A program made the position numbers and the translations under genes. Under the pieces are notes generated by a model. It worked only from the letters and a program-made list of their open reading frames with translations, did no database searches and was not told the origin of the DNA. Shown here one piece after another: positions 41,505 through 49,940 of a stretch of 64,000 nucleotides of DNA. This stretch comes from Herbidospora sakaeratensis (GTDB taxonomy: Bacteria; Actinomycetota; Actinomycetes; Streptosporangiales; Streptosporangiaceae): contig NZ_BBXC01000010.1 in NCBI RefSeq assembly GCF_001570525.1, forward strand, positions 434,001-498,000, in the 5' to 3' direction. The first letter of the stretch is position 1. Each line of letters opens with the position of its first letter.

Positions 41505-44500
41505 ATGCCGGTCACCATCCCCCAGCACGAGGGACTGCTGTCGGTACCCGGCGGGGACGCCCGGCTGATGGCGGTGATCGCCGCCGCCGCGCCGTTCCAC
41601 GAGCGGGTGGCGGGCGACCACTTCGTGCCCGTCGCGGGGCGGTCGCGGCGGCAGGCGTCCGAGCGCACCCAGCGCTGGCTCCGAGCGGCGGTCGGCGACG
41701 ACGAGGACGCCAAACGCGCCGTGCTGCACCACCGCAACCGGTCGGGCCGCGACCTCGGCGCCGGGCTCGTCGACGTCCAGCTCGCCGACCCGCGACGGCT
41801 GCCCGACTGGGGATACGCCCTGGTGGACTTCCTGCTCGCGCAGCCGCCCACGGCCGCGGCCGACCCGGCGACCGGACGTCCCGGAGCCCCTTTCGTGGCG
41901 TTTCGGCGCGCCATGAACCGGCTCGTGGACGTCAAGGACGGGTCGGTCCGCGGCGTGCCCGTGACGGCGGAGGCCCGGGAGGACATCGCGGGCCAGCTGA
42001 TCGAGCGGCTGACCCAGGCGTGCTGGGCCGGGTTCGCGTTCGAGGCCCAGCTCGCCGGGACGTCCAACGACCTGTCGTCGTGGTTGCAGAGCCCCGGCCT
42101 GGACGTCAGCCAGTCGGGCTGGCTCGACCGGCTGGAGACGCTGCCCGGCCTCGCCTACGTCATGGGCACGACCTGCCTGCAGTGGCGGCGGGTCGTGCAC
42201 GAGCTGTTCGACCGGCTCCGCGCCGACCTGCCGCGGCTGCGCCGCACGTTGTGGGGCTGGGCCGCGCCCGGCCCGGTCACCGGCTACTCGGGTGACTCGG
42301 GCGACCTGCACAATCACGGCCGGGTGGTCACCCTGCTCACCTTCGCCTCGGGCGAGCGGGTCGTCTACAAGCCGAAGGACCTGCGGTCGGTCGCCGGGCT
42401 GATGGACGTCTGCACCCTGCTCAACAACCACGGCCTGCCGCTGGCCCTGCACACCCGCGAGGTCGTGCTGCGCGACGGCTACGGCTGGGAGGAGTACGTC
42501 GTCGCCGAGCCCAGCACCGACGAGGAGAGCGTGCGGCGCTTCTACACCCGGCTCGGCATGTTCGCCCGGCTGGCCCAGTTCCTCGAATGCCGCGACCTGT
42601 GGGCCGACAACCTCGTCGCGATCGGCGAGACGCCGGCCTTCATCGACCTGGAGAACGTCCTGCAGGGGCGCATCAGCCAGCCGGCCGTCATCGGCGAGCG
42701 CATCGAGGCGTTGTGGGGCAAGGTCGAGGACACGGTGGTCAAGACGGCCGTGGTCTCCTTCCCCCGGCCGATCGCGGGCGGCGTCCAGGCGCAGGACGTC
42801 GGCTGCCTGGCCGCGCTGCGCGAGCAGATCGCGGAGAACTCCGCCGGGTTCCCGGCCGGGTGGGAGGAGCCGCCCTACCGGCCGACCTGGGGCGACGGCC
42901 GCCTGGCCGACCCGCGCCACTACGCCGACGAGGTGGCCGAGGGCTACCGGCAGATGCAGGCGTGCCTGGAGCGCAACCAGGAGCTGCTCGCCGACGACTA
43001 CGGCCCGCTGGCCCTCCTCGAAGAGGCGCCGGTGCGCTACATCTGGCGCAGCACCTTCGACTGCGGCGACATGCTGCGCCTGAGCGTCAGCCCGGGGGCG
43101 CTGGTCGACGGCGTGGCCCGCGAGGTGTGCCTGGCCCACCTGTTCCGCAGCGCGATGGGCACGCTCCGGGTCGACCCGGGCCGCACCGACATCCTGGAGA
43201 TCATCGAGCAGGAGATCGACGCGTTCCGCCGGATGGACATCCCGCTGTTCCTGTCGAAGCCCGCCTCCGACTCGGCGTTCACCCCCGACGGCGTCGAGAT
43301 CCCCGGCCACTTCACCGGCACCGCCTGGCAGCGCCTCCAGGACCGGGTCGCCGACCTCGCCGGGTTCCCGCTGGAGGAGCACCTCGGCGTGCTGCAGACC
43401 TGCCTCGACATCACCGGCGCGGCCGAGGTGCCCGTGGAGTTCCCGGGCGCGGCCCCCCGGCCCAAGACGATCCGCGAGATCGGCCTGCACGCGTATGAGC
43501 AGGCGTCCCGGGGCGACGAGCCGCCGGTCGAGGAGCTGCTCGTCCGCGCGGGCGACCTGGCGAACGAGATCCTGGCGGCCGCCGTGCCGGTCGGGGGCGA
43601 CCGGTCGGCCTGGCTCGGCGTGGTCACCTACCCCGCCCACGGCCTCGACCAGGTCGAACCTCTCCACGGCGACCTGCTGACCGGCACCGCGGGCCTGGCC
43701 GTCTTCCTCTCGGAGCTGTACGCCAACACCGGCGCCCCCGGCCACTGGACCGCCGCCCAGGAGGCCCTCGACGCCTCGGTCGAGTTCGCCACCCTGTCGG
43801 CGCAGTCGGCCGTCTACCGCCGGATGTGCGGCGGCCTGTCACCGGTCGGCGCGTTCGTCGGCGTCGGCTCGGCCGTCTACGCGCTGAGCCGCTGCGGCGA
43901 GGCGCTGGGCGACACCCGGCTCATCGAGCGGGCCGCCGAGCTGCTCCCGCTGGCCGAGGCGCAACTGGCCGGGACCACCTCGGCCGAGCCGGTGCTCGGG
44001 CGGGCCGGCCTGCTGCTGGCCGTCCACAAACTCAGAGAGGCGTCGGCCACGGCGGTGCCGGCGGCCGACGCGCTGGCCCGGCGGCTGCACGACGAACTGA
44101 ACGAGGAGCTGCTCGCCGGGCCGCCCGCCCGGTTGCCCCACCCGCCCGGCGTGGCCGCCCTCGCCGGGGTGCCCACCGGCGCCGACGGGCTCACGTGGGC
44201 GCTCGCGAGCAGCACCGCCGCGTTCGGCGAGACCCCGGCCGAGTCGCTGACCGCGCACCGGTTCGCTCTCGACACCCCCGGCTCGCTGCTCGCCGCGGTC
44301 GCCACGGCCCACGCCCTCACCGGCGAGGTCCCGGCCGAGCTGCGCGACCGCGTCGCCCGGCAGTGCGCCCCCGCGCCCGCCCGCACCTGCGCCGGGCTCG
44401 TGGTCGACGCCGAGATCGCCCTGCACACCGCCCGCCTGACCGGCGACCAGGGGCTCGCGCGCACCGCCCGCGACCTGACCGCCGAACTGCTGCTCCGCCG

Positions 44501-44642
44501 TGACCACACCGGCCGCTGGTTCGCCGACCGGCGCCGGGCCGACCGGCTCTCCCTGTCCGCCGTCAACGGACTGGCCGCCGCCGGTCTCACCCTCCTGCGG
44601 CTGGCCGACGACGAGGTCGCCTCCATCCGGCTCGTGCACTGA
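41505..44642 (+). CDS. LanM-like type 2 lanthipeptide synthetase with degenerate cyclase domain
   Basis: 1,045 residues from ATG at 41505 (AGGAGG 6-7 nt upstream). The dehydratase (DUF4135) keeps most kinase/lyase residues: Asp267/His269 in 'GDLHNHGR', Lys289 in 'VYKPKD', Asp364 and Asn369 in 'RDLWADNL', Asp in 'FIDLE', Arg511 and Thr517 in 'VRYIWRST'. The usual His of D-x-H-x2-N is Trp366. The LanC-like part (about 700-1045) keeps its repeats ('GLSPVGAFVGVGSAVYAL') but not the zinc site: GxxHG is 'GVPTG', WCxG is 'ALDTPG', CHG is 'CAG'. It should at most phosphorylate and dehydrate Ser/Thr. Lanthionine ring closure is unlikely. Confidence 0.9.
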   Translation: MPVTIPQHEGLLSVPGGDARLMAVIAAAAPFHERVAGDHFVPVAGRSRRQASERTQRWLRAAVGDDEDAKRAVLHHRNRSGRDLGAGLVDVQLADPRRLPDWGYALVDFLLAQPPTAAADPATGRPGAPFVAFRRAMNRLVDVKDGSVRGVPVTAEAREDIAGQLIERLTQACWAGFAFEAQLAGTSNDLSSWLQSPGLDVSQSGWLDRLETLPGLAYVMGTTCLQWRRVVHELFDRLRADLPRLRRTLWGWAAPGPVTGYSGDSGDLHNHGRVVTLLTFASGERVVYKPKDLRSVAGLMDVCTLLNNHGLPLALHTREVVLRDGYGWEEYVVAEPSTDEESVRRFYTRLGMFARLAQFLECRDLWADNLVAIGETPAFIDLENVLQGRISQPAVIGERIEALWGKVEDTVVKTAVVSFPRPIAGGVQAQDVGCLAALREQIAENSAGFPAGWEEPPYRPTWGDGRLADPRHYADEVAEGYRQMQACLERNQELLADDYGPLALLEEAPVRYIWRSTFDCGDMLRLSVSPGALVDGVAREVCLAHLFRSAMGTLRVDPGRTDILEIIEQEIDAFRRMDIPLFLSKPASDSAFTPDGVEIPGHFTGTAWQRLQDRVADLAGFPLEEHLGVLQTCLDITGAAEVPVEFPGAAPRPKTIREIGLHAYEQASRGDEPPVEELLVRAGDLANEILAAAVPVGGDRSAWLGVVTYPAHGLDQVEPLHGDLLTGTAGLAVFLSELYANTGAPGHWTAAQEALDASVEFATLSAQSAVYRRMCGGLSPVGAFVGVGSAVYALSRCGEALGDTRLIERAAELLPLAEAQLAGTTSAEPVLGRAGLLLAVHKLREASATAVPAADALARRLHDELNEELLAGPPARLPHPPGVAALAGVPTGADGLTWALASSTAAFGETPAESLTAHRFALDTPGSLLAAVATAHALTGEVPAELRDRVARQCAPAPARTCAGLVVDAEIALHTARLTGDQGLARTARDLTAELLLRRDHTGRWFADRRRADRLSLSAVNGLAAAGLTLLRLADDEVASIRLVH

Positions 44643-44652
44643 AAGGAACACC

Positions 44653-46893
44653 ATGGACGCCAGGCCAGGATTTCGCCGGCACTTCCGCGTGGAGGTCATC
44701 GAGGGCGAAGGGGTCTTCCTCGTCTCCGAGCGCGACCTGCACCTGCTCACCGGACGCTCCATCGAGGCGGTGGCCGGCCTGCTCGACGGCAAGCACACCG
44801 TCTCCGACATCCTGGGCGCCGTCGAGGCCGACATCCCGCCGGAGCACGTCTACTTCGCGCTCCACCAGCTGAAGGAGCGCCGCCTCCTGGTCGACGTCAC
44901 CCAGGACCTCGACCGGGGTGCCGCCGCCTACTGGGAGATGGCCGGGCTCCAGGGTGAGGAGGCGGCCGAGGGCGTGCGGACCGGGCGGGCCGAGGTGGTC
45001 ACCGTGGGCGACGTCCAGGGAGAGGACCTGCGGGCGCTGCTGGCCGCCGAGGGCGTCGAGCCCGGCGAGGGCGCGCTGACCGTCGTGCTGACCGACGACT
45101 ACCTCCGCGAGGAGCTCGCCGAGATCAACCGGGCGCACCTGAAGGAGGGACGGCCCTGGTTGCTGGCCCGGCCGGTCGGCCCGGTGCTCTGGCTCGGGCC
45201 CGTCTTCCAGCCGGGCGAGGGCGGCTGCTGGCGCTGCCTGACGCAGCGGCTCGAAGGGCACCGGCAGTCGATCTCGTACCTGGAGAACCGGCTGCGCAGC
45301 AACCGGCCGCTGGCCCTGCCCACCGCCGACCTGGCGCTCACCCGCGACGCGGCGCTGCGCCTGGTCGCGGCCGAGGTGGTGAAGTGGCTGGCCGGGGCGC
45401 GCAGCCCGCAGCAGGGCGACGTGATCACCCTGGACACCCAGCGGCTCGGCACCGACCGCCACCGGCTCCGCGCCCGTCCGCAGTGCCCCGAGTGCGGCGA
45501 CCCGGGCCTGATGGCCGCCCAGGCGGAACGGCCGCTCGCGCTGGAGCCGCGGCCCAAGTCGTTCACCGCCGACGGCGGCCACCGCTCCCGCCACCCCGAG
45601 GACACCTTCGAGCGGTACGGCCACCTGATCAGCCCCGTCACCGGCGTCGTCAAGGAGCTCATCAAGATTGAAACGGGCAACCCGTTCGTCAAGACCTACG
45701 CGGCCGGGCACAACTTCTCCCGGCAGATCCGCGACCTGAGCGGGTTGCGGGCCGGTCTGCGCAGCCAGAGCGCCGGGAAGGGCACCACCGATCTCCAGGC
45801 CAAGGTCAGCGCCATGTGCGAGGCGATGGAGCGCTACTCGGGCATGTTCCAGGGCGACGAGTCGCGCCGCACCGCCAGCCTGCGGGAGCTCGGCGCCGAC
45901 GCGCTGCACCCCAACGCCTGCTCGCTCTACAGCGCCGAGCAGTACCGCACCCGCAAGGACCGCAAGGCCACCGCCAGCTACGACTTCGTCAACGACCCCC
46001 TCGACGAGGACGCCGCGATCGACTGGACCCCGGTCTGGTCGCTCACCGAGCAGCGGCACAAGTACCTGCCGACCGGCTACCTGTACTACTACCACCAGGA
46101 GAAGGACCCCTCCGGGCCCAACTACGCCTGGGCCGACTCCAACGGCAACGCCGCGGGCTCCTCGCTGGAGGACGCCGTCGTCCAGGGCTTCATGGAGCTC
46201 GTCGAACGCGACGCCGTGGCGGTGTGGTGGTACAACCGCCTCCGGCGGCCGGCCTTCGACCTCGCCAGCTTCGGCGACCCGTGGATGAGCGAGTTCCAGG
46301 AGGTGTACGCCGGCCTCGGCCGCGACATCCAGGTCCTCGACCTCACCAACGACCTGGGCGTCCCGGTGGCCGTCTCGGTCAGCCGCCGCCTCGACGGGCC
46401 GACGGAGGACATCGTGATGGCCTTCGGCGCCCACTTCGACGCGCGCATCGCCGTCCAGCGGGCCCTCACCGAGATGAACCAGTTCATCCCGGCCGTCATC
46501 GACGTGGGCCCGGACGGCCGCACCCGCTACCGGTTCCACGAGGGCGACCAGATCAACTGGTGGAAGAACGCGCGCGTCGACGACCACCCCTACCTGGCGC
46601 CGTCGGGTGCGGCCGTGCCGGCCTCGGCGTACGACCGGCCGGCCACCGGCGACCTGCTCGACGACGTCGCCGCGGCCCGCGCGCTGGTCGAGGAGCGCGG
46701 CATGGAGATGCTCGTGCTCGACCAGACCCGGCCCGACATCGGGCTGCCCGTGGTCAAGGTCGTCGTGCCGGGCATGCGCCACTTCTGGCGGCGGCTGGCG
46801 CCCGGCCGCCTCTACGACGTGCCCGTCCAGCTCGGCTGGTTGCCCGAACCGACCCCGGAGGACCAGATGAACCCCATCACGATGTTCCTGTGA
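44653..46893 (+). CDS. Fused E1-like/YcaO azoline cyclodehydratase (TOMM C-D protein)
   Basis: 746 residues from ATG at 44653 (GAAAGGA upstream). Residues 8-85 form a PqqD-like leader-binding winged helix ('FRVEVIEGEGVFLVSERDLH', 'YFALHQLKERRLLVDV'). An E1-like ocin-ThiF region holds a four-Cys zinc site ('GCWRCL', 'CPECGDPG'). The YcaO domain starts near residue 350: 'SQSAGKGTTDLQAKVSAMCE', 'AMERYSG', 'GNAAGSSLEDAVVQGFMELV', 'ERDAVAVWWYNR'. These are the ATP-binding Glu-rich motifs. The C-terminus ends PTPEDQMNPITMFL instead of PxPxP. It converts Cys (and perhaps Ser/Thr) in cores to azolines. It recognises the NHLP leaders. Confidence 0.94.
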   Translation: MDARPGFRRHFRVEVIEGEGVFLVSERDLHLLTGRSIEAVAGLLDGKHTVSDILGAVEADIPPEHVYFALHQLKERRLLVDVTQDLDRGAAAYWEMAGLQGEEAAEGVRTGRAEVVTVGDVQGEDLRALLAAEGVEPGEGALTVVLTDDYLREELAEINRAHLKEGRPWLLARPVGPVLWLGPVFQPGEGGCWRCLTQRLEGHRQSISYLENRLRSNRPLALPTADLALTRDAALRLVAAEVVKWLAGARSPQQGDVITLDTQRLGTDRHRLRARPQCPECGDPGLMAAQAERPLALEPRPKSFTADGGHRSRHPEDTFERYGHLISPVTGVVKELIKIETGNPFVKTYAAGHNFSRQIRDLSGLRAGLRSQSAGKGTTDLQAKVSAMCEAMERYSGMFQGDESRRTASLRELGADALHPNACSLYSAEQYRTRKDRKATASYDFVNDPLDEDAAIDWTPVWSLTEQRHKYLPTGYLYYYHQEKDPSGPNYAWADSNGNAAGSSLEDAVVQGFMELVERDAVAVWWYNRLRRPAFDLASFGDPWMSEFQEVYAGLGRDIQVLDLTNDLGVPVAVSVSRRLDGPTEDIVMAFGAHFDARIAVQRALTEMNQFIPAVIDVGPDGRTRYRFHEGDQINWWKNARVDDHPYLAPSGAAVPASAYDRPATGDLLDDVAAARALVEERGMEMLVLDQTRPDIGLPVVKVVVPGMRHFWRRLAPGRLYDVPVQLGWLPEPTPEDQMNPITMFL

Positions 46894-48215
46894 TCGGCCT
46901 GCGCGCGGACGCCGTCGTCGCCTGGCAGGACGGCGTCCTGACGATCGCCCACACCTTCGGCGTCCAGGCCGCGCGCGGCCTGACCCCCCGCATCGCGGCG
47001 CTGCTCGGCGAGCTCCCCGGCGCGCTCGTGCACGAGGACGACCTGGCCGAACGCCTGCTGGAGCAGGGCGGGTCGAGCGAGGAGGTGGCCCTGCTCTACC
47101 TGGTGCTCGACCGGCTGCACCAGGTGCTCGTGCACACCGTCGACCCGCTGCTCCGGGTCGTCCCGATCGCCCGCGACGCGACGTTCCGGCTGCCGAAGCT
47201 GGCGCCCGACGACACCGTGCGGTTGTCGCGGTTCGCGCTGGTCCGCCTCGCGGACGACGGCCTGATCCTGGAGTCGCCGTTGTCGCGGCACCGGGTCACC
47301 CTGACCGAGGAGGCCATGCCGCTGATCGCGGCGCTGGCCCGCGGGGTGCTGGTGAAGGAGGCGCCCGAGGCGCTGGCCCATCTCGTCGCGGCCGGCCTGG
47401 CGGGCGACGAGCTGATCGAGGACGACCACCCCGCGCTGCGCGCCTGGGAGTTCCACGACCTGCTCTTCCACAGCAGGTCCCGGGTCGGCCGGCACGACCA
47501 GCCCGTCGGCGCGACCTTCCGGTTCCGCGGCGAGACGCCGCCGGAACCGGCGCTCAAACCGCTGCCGGAGGGCCCGGTCACCGACTTGTTCCGGCCCTCG
47601 CTCGACGAGCCGAGCCCGGCCTTCACGACGGTGCTCGAAGGCCGCCGGTCGGTGCGCTCCTACGCGTCGGCCCTCACGGCCCGCCAGCTCGGCGAGCTGC
47701 TCTACCGGACCGCCCGGGTCAGGGCCGTCTTCAGCCCGACCGAAGGCGCGCCGTACGAGACCAGCAGCCGCCCCTACCCCGGCGGCGGGGCCTGCCACGA
47801 GCTGGAGCTCTACCTGACCGTGCGCGAGTGCGAGGGGCTGGAGAGCGGCGTCTACTACTACGACCCGCTCGGCCACCGCCTCGTCCGGTTGGCGGCCAGG
47901 GCCGAGGACCAGCGGGCGATGCTGGCCGTCGCGAGCATGTCGACCGGCTACACCGCGCAGCCCGACGTCCTGGTCACCATCACCTCGCGTTTCCAGCGCA
48001 TGTCGTGGAAGTACGCCGGGCTGGCCTACGCCGCGTCGCTGAAGAACGTCGGCGTGCTCTACCAGACCTTCTATCTCGTGGCCACCGCGATGGGCCTGTC
48101 GCCGTGCGGCCTCGGCGCGGGCGACGCCGAACTGGCGGCCCGCACCTTCGGGCTCGACTGGGCCGCCGAGTCGTCGGTCGGCGAGTTCCTCATCGGCGGT
48201 ACGCCCGGCTTGTGA
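46890..48215 (+). CDS. SagB-type FMN azoline dehydrogenase
   Basis: 441 residues; GTG at 46890 overlaps the YcaO stop. The nitroreductase-like C-terminal half begins 'FTTVLEGRRSVRSYASALTA', then 'SSRPYPGGGACHELELYLTV', 'SGVYYYDPLGHRLVRLAARA', 'WKYAGLAYAASLKNVGVLYQ' and 'ATAMGLSPCGLGAGDAELAA'. These match SagB (McbC) dehydrogenases, including the Lys and Tyr used in azole formation (here 'YYYDPLGH'). The N-terminal half is a partly degenerate SagB-like/winged-helix region. It oxidises azolines to azoles with FMN. The stop codon lies within the regulatory repeat that precedes precursor 5. Confidence 0.92.
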   Translation: MIGLRADAVVAWQDGVLTIAHTFGVQAARGLTPRIAALLGELPGALVHEDDLAERLLEQGGSSEEVALLYLVLDRLHQVLVHTVDPLLRVVPIARDATFRLPKLAPDDTVRLSRFALVRLADDGLILESPLSRHRVTLTEEAMPLIAALARGVLVKEAPEALAHLVAAGLAGDELIEDDHPALRAWEFHDLLFHSRSRVGRHDQPVGATFRFRGETPPEPALKPLPEGPVTDLFRPSLDEPSPAFTTVLEGRRSVRSYASALTARQLGELLYRTARVRAVFSPTEGAPYETSSRPYPGGGACHELELYLTVRECEGLESGVYYYDPLGHRLVRLAARAEDQRAMLAVASMSTGYTAQPDVLVTITSRFQRMSWKYAGLAYAASLKNVGVLYQTFYLVATAMGLSPCGLGAGDAELAARTFGLDWAAESSVGEFLIGGTPGL

Positions 48216-48281
48216 TGTCCGTCATGGGTGACAAATGTCGTCTGCATCTGCCGACCACCCGCCGAATTCCGGATCGTTGCA
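48203..48281 (+). repeat. 79-bp regulatory direct repeat, copy A (before precursor 5)
   Basis: From GCCCGGCTTGTGATGTCCGT to ATTCCGGATCGTTGCA, same length as copy B at 48638-48716 and about four-fifths identical by eye. It overlaps the last codons of the SagB gene and contains TGATGTCCGTCAT at 48213-48225 and TGTCGTCTGCATCTGCC. It is probably the precursor 5 promoter region, copied along with the precursor gene. Confidence 0.72.
48213..48225 (+). promoter_or_regulatory. TGATGTCCGTCAT motif upstream of precursor 5
   Basis: Imperfect inverted repeat (TGATG..CGTCA), 96 bp before the precursor 5 start, overlapping the SagB stop codon. Exact copy at 48648; near-copies at 33969 and 35331. Confidence 0.55.
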
Positions 48282-48320
48282 GGTGAGAGAGCTACGTACC
48301 GACACGATGAGGAGCGTCTG

Positions 48321-48632
48321 ATGGCCGAGAGCATGTACGTGCTCGGAGAAGACGACCGCAAGAAGCTGGCCCGCCTGATCGCCGCGGCGTGGTCGGACGC
48401 CGAACTGCAGGCGCGCTACGCCACCGAGCCCCGGGTCGTGCTGCGTGAGTTCGGCATCGTCTATCCGGCCGGTGTGCCCACCCCGCCGCTGCCGGCCAAG
48501 CCCGAGGGCGAGTTCGAGATCGCCGACCTGGAGAGCGCGGCCGGGGCGGCCGGCCTCACGACCGGCAGCGTCGGGGAGCCGTGCGCGTCGTGCTACTCGC
48601 AGGGCGCGACGTGGATCACCGGCAACCACTGA
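48321..48632 (+). CDS. RiPP precursor 5 with NHLP leader
   Basis: 103 residues from ATG at 48321 (GAGGAG 7 nt upstream). It begins MAESMYVLGEDDRKKLARLI and continues 'AWSDAELQARYATEPRVVLR', 'FGIVYPAGVPTPPLPAKPEG', 'ADLESAAGA'. The core AGLTTGSVGEPCASCYSQGA, then TWITGNH, has two Cys in a C-A-S-C arrangement plus several Ser/Thr. It lies after the modification genes, unlike precursors 1-4. Confidence 0.9.
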   Translation: MAESMYVLGEDDRKKLARLIAAAWSDAELQARYATEPRVVLREFGIVYPAGVPTPPLPAKPEGEFEIADLESAAGAAGLTTGSVGEPCASCYSQGATWITGNH

Positions 48633-48637
48633 GCGAT

Positions 48638-48716
48638 GCCCGGTTTGTGATGTCCGTCATGGGCGGCCGGTGTCGTCTGCATCTGCCCCCCGTCGCCAAG
48701 ATTCCGGATCGTTGCA
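48638..48716 (+). repeat. 79-bp regulatory direct repeat, copy B (before precursor 6)
   Basis: Copy of the element at 48203-48281; begins GCCCGGTTTGTGATGTCCGT and ends ATTCCGGATCGTTGCA. Differences cluster in two short blocks, leaving TGATGTCCGTCATGGG, TGTCGTCTGCATCTGCC and the 3' end unchanged, which points to constraint on those parts. Confidence 0.72.
48648..48660 (+). promoter_or_regulatory. TGATGTCCGTCAT motif upstream of precursor 6
   Basis: Exact copy of the motif at 48213, 82 bp before the precursor 6 start codon. Confidence 0.55.
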
Positions 48717-48741
48717 CGTATCGAAGGAATGAGAGTGCCCG

Positions 48742-49038
48742 ATGGCCGAGTACCTGTACATCTTCGGAGATGAGGACCGCAAGAAGTTCGCCCGGTTGAT
48801 CGCGGTCTCCTGGTCGGACGGCGAGCTGCTGGCCCGCTACGAGGCCGAACCCCGGGTCGTGCTCGGCGAGTACGGCATCGCCTACCCCGAGGGCCTGGCC
48901 ACCCCGCCGCTGCCGGCCCGGCCGCGCGGCGAGTTCGACATCACCGAGATGGAGTTCGCGGCCGGCGCGGAGAACGGCGCGCTGGCCACGATCAGCACGG
49001 TCGGCTGCATCGCCCTGTGCCACTCGGACCCGCGATGA
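48742..49038 (+). CDS. RiPP precursor 6 with NHLP leader
   Basis: 98 residues from ATG at 48742 (GAAGGAATGAG upstream). Leader: MAEYLYIFGDEDRKKFARLI, 'SWSDGELLARYEAEPRVVLG', 'YGIAYPEGLATPPLPARPRG', 'TEMEFAAGA'. Core ENGALATISTVGCIALCHSD then PR, with two Cys and three Ser/Thr, resembling precursor 3. The stop overlaps the ABC ATPase start (ATGA), so precursor and exporter translation are linked. Confidence 0.9.
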   Translation: MAEYLYIFGDEDRKKFARLIAVSWSDGELLARYEAEPRVVLGEYGIAYPEGLATPPLPARPRGEFDITEMEFAAGAENGALATISTVGCIALCHSDPR

Positions 49039-49940
49039 ACGACCCGGTGATCGAGGTCGTCGACCTCAGGAAACGCTACGGGGACTTCACCGCGGTCGAC
49101 GGGATCTCGTTCGACGTCCACGCGGGCGAGGTGTTCGCCCTGCTCGGCACCAACGGGGCCGGCAAGACCACCACGATCGAGATCCTGGAGGGCTACCTGC
49201 GGCCCACCGGCGGCACGGCGCGGGTCTTCGGCCACGCCCCCGCCGACCGCGGCCCGTTCCGGTCGCGGATCGGGGTGGTCCTCCAGGAGTCCGGCCTGTT
49301 CGGCGACCTGTCGGCGGCCGAGACCGTGACCGCCTGGCGCCGGTTCACCACCGGCGCCCGGACCGTCGCCGAGGCCCTCGACCTGGTGGGCCTGTCGGAC
49401 CAGGCCGGCACCCGGGTCAAGCAGTTGTCCGGCGGCGAACGGCGCAAGCTCGACCTCGCCCTGGCCACGCTCGGCCGTCCGGACCTGCTGTTCCTCGACG
49501 AACCGACGACGGGCCTCGACCCCGAGGCGCGCCGCCGCATCCGCGACCTGGTCGGCGATCTGGCCGCCGGGGGCACGACGGTGCTGCTCACCACCCACTA
49601 CCTGGAGGAGGCCCAGGAGCTCGCCTCCCGGGTGGCCATCATGGACAGAGGCCGCGTCGTGGTGCACGGCACGATGGCCGAGGTGCTCGGCCGGGGCACC
49701 GGCCGGGTCGCCTTCGACCTGCCCGAGGGCGCGACCACCGACGGGCTGGAGGTCGGCCCGTCGGATGTGGTCACGGTGTCCGGCCGCAGCTGCCTGATCG
49801 TCACGGCCGAGCCCGAGTCGGCCGCCCACACCGTGCTCGGCTGGTCGGTCCGGCGCGGGGTGCGCATCAGCGGCCTCGACGTCCGCCAGGCCACGCTCGA
49901 AGAGGTCTTCCTGGACGTCGCCAGGGAGGTCAGGGCGTGA
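49035..49940 (+). CDS. ABC transporter ATP-binding protein (DrrA-like)
   Basis: 301 residues; ATG at 49035 overlaps the precursor 6 stop. Walker A 'LLGTNGAGKTTTIEILEGYL', signature 'QLSGGERRKLDLALATLG', Walker B 'LLFLDEPTTGLDPEARR', H-loop 'LLTTHYLEEAQELASR', and a C-terminal regulatory extension. It is of the DrrA/CcmA multidrug type and pairs with the permease downstream. Next to a RiPP cluster it most likely provides immunity or a second export route. Confidence 0.95.
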   Translation: MNDPVIEVVDLRKRYGDFTAVDGISFDVHAGEVFALLGTNGAGKTTTIEILEGYLRPTGGTARVFGHAPADRGPFRSRIGVVLQESGLFGDLSAAETVTAWRRFTTGARTVAEALDLVGLSDQAGTRVKQLSGGERRKLDLALATLGRPDLLFLDEPTTGLDPEARRRIRDLVGDLAAGGTTVLLTTHYLEEAQELASRVAIMDRGRVVVHGTMAEVLGRGTGRVAFDLPEGATTDGLEVGPSDVVTVSGRSCLIVTAEPESAAHTVLGWSVRRGVRISGLDVRQATLEEVFLDVAREVRA

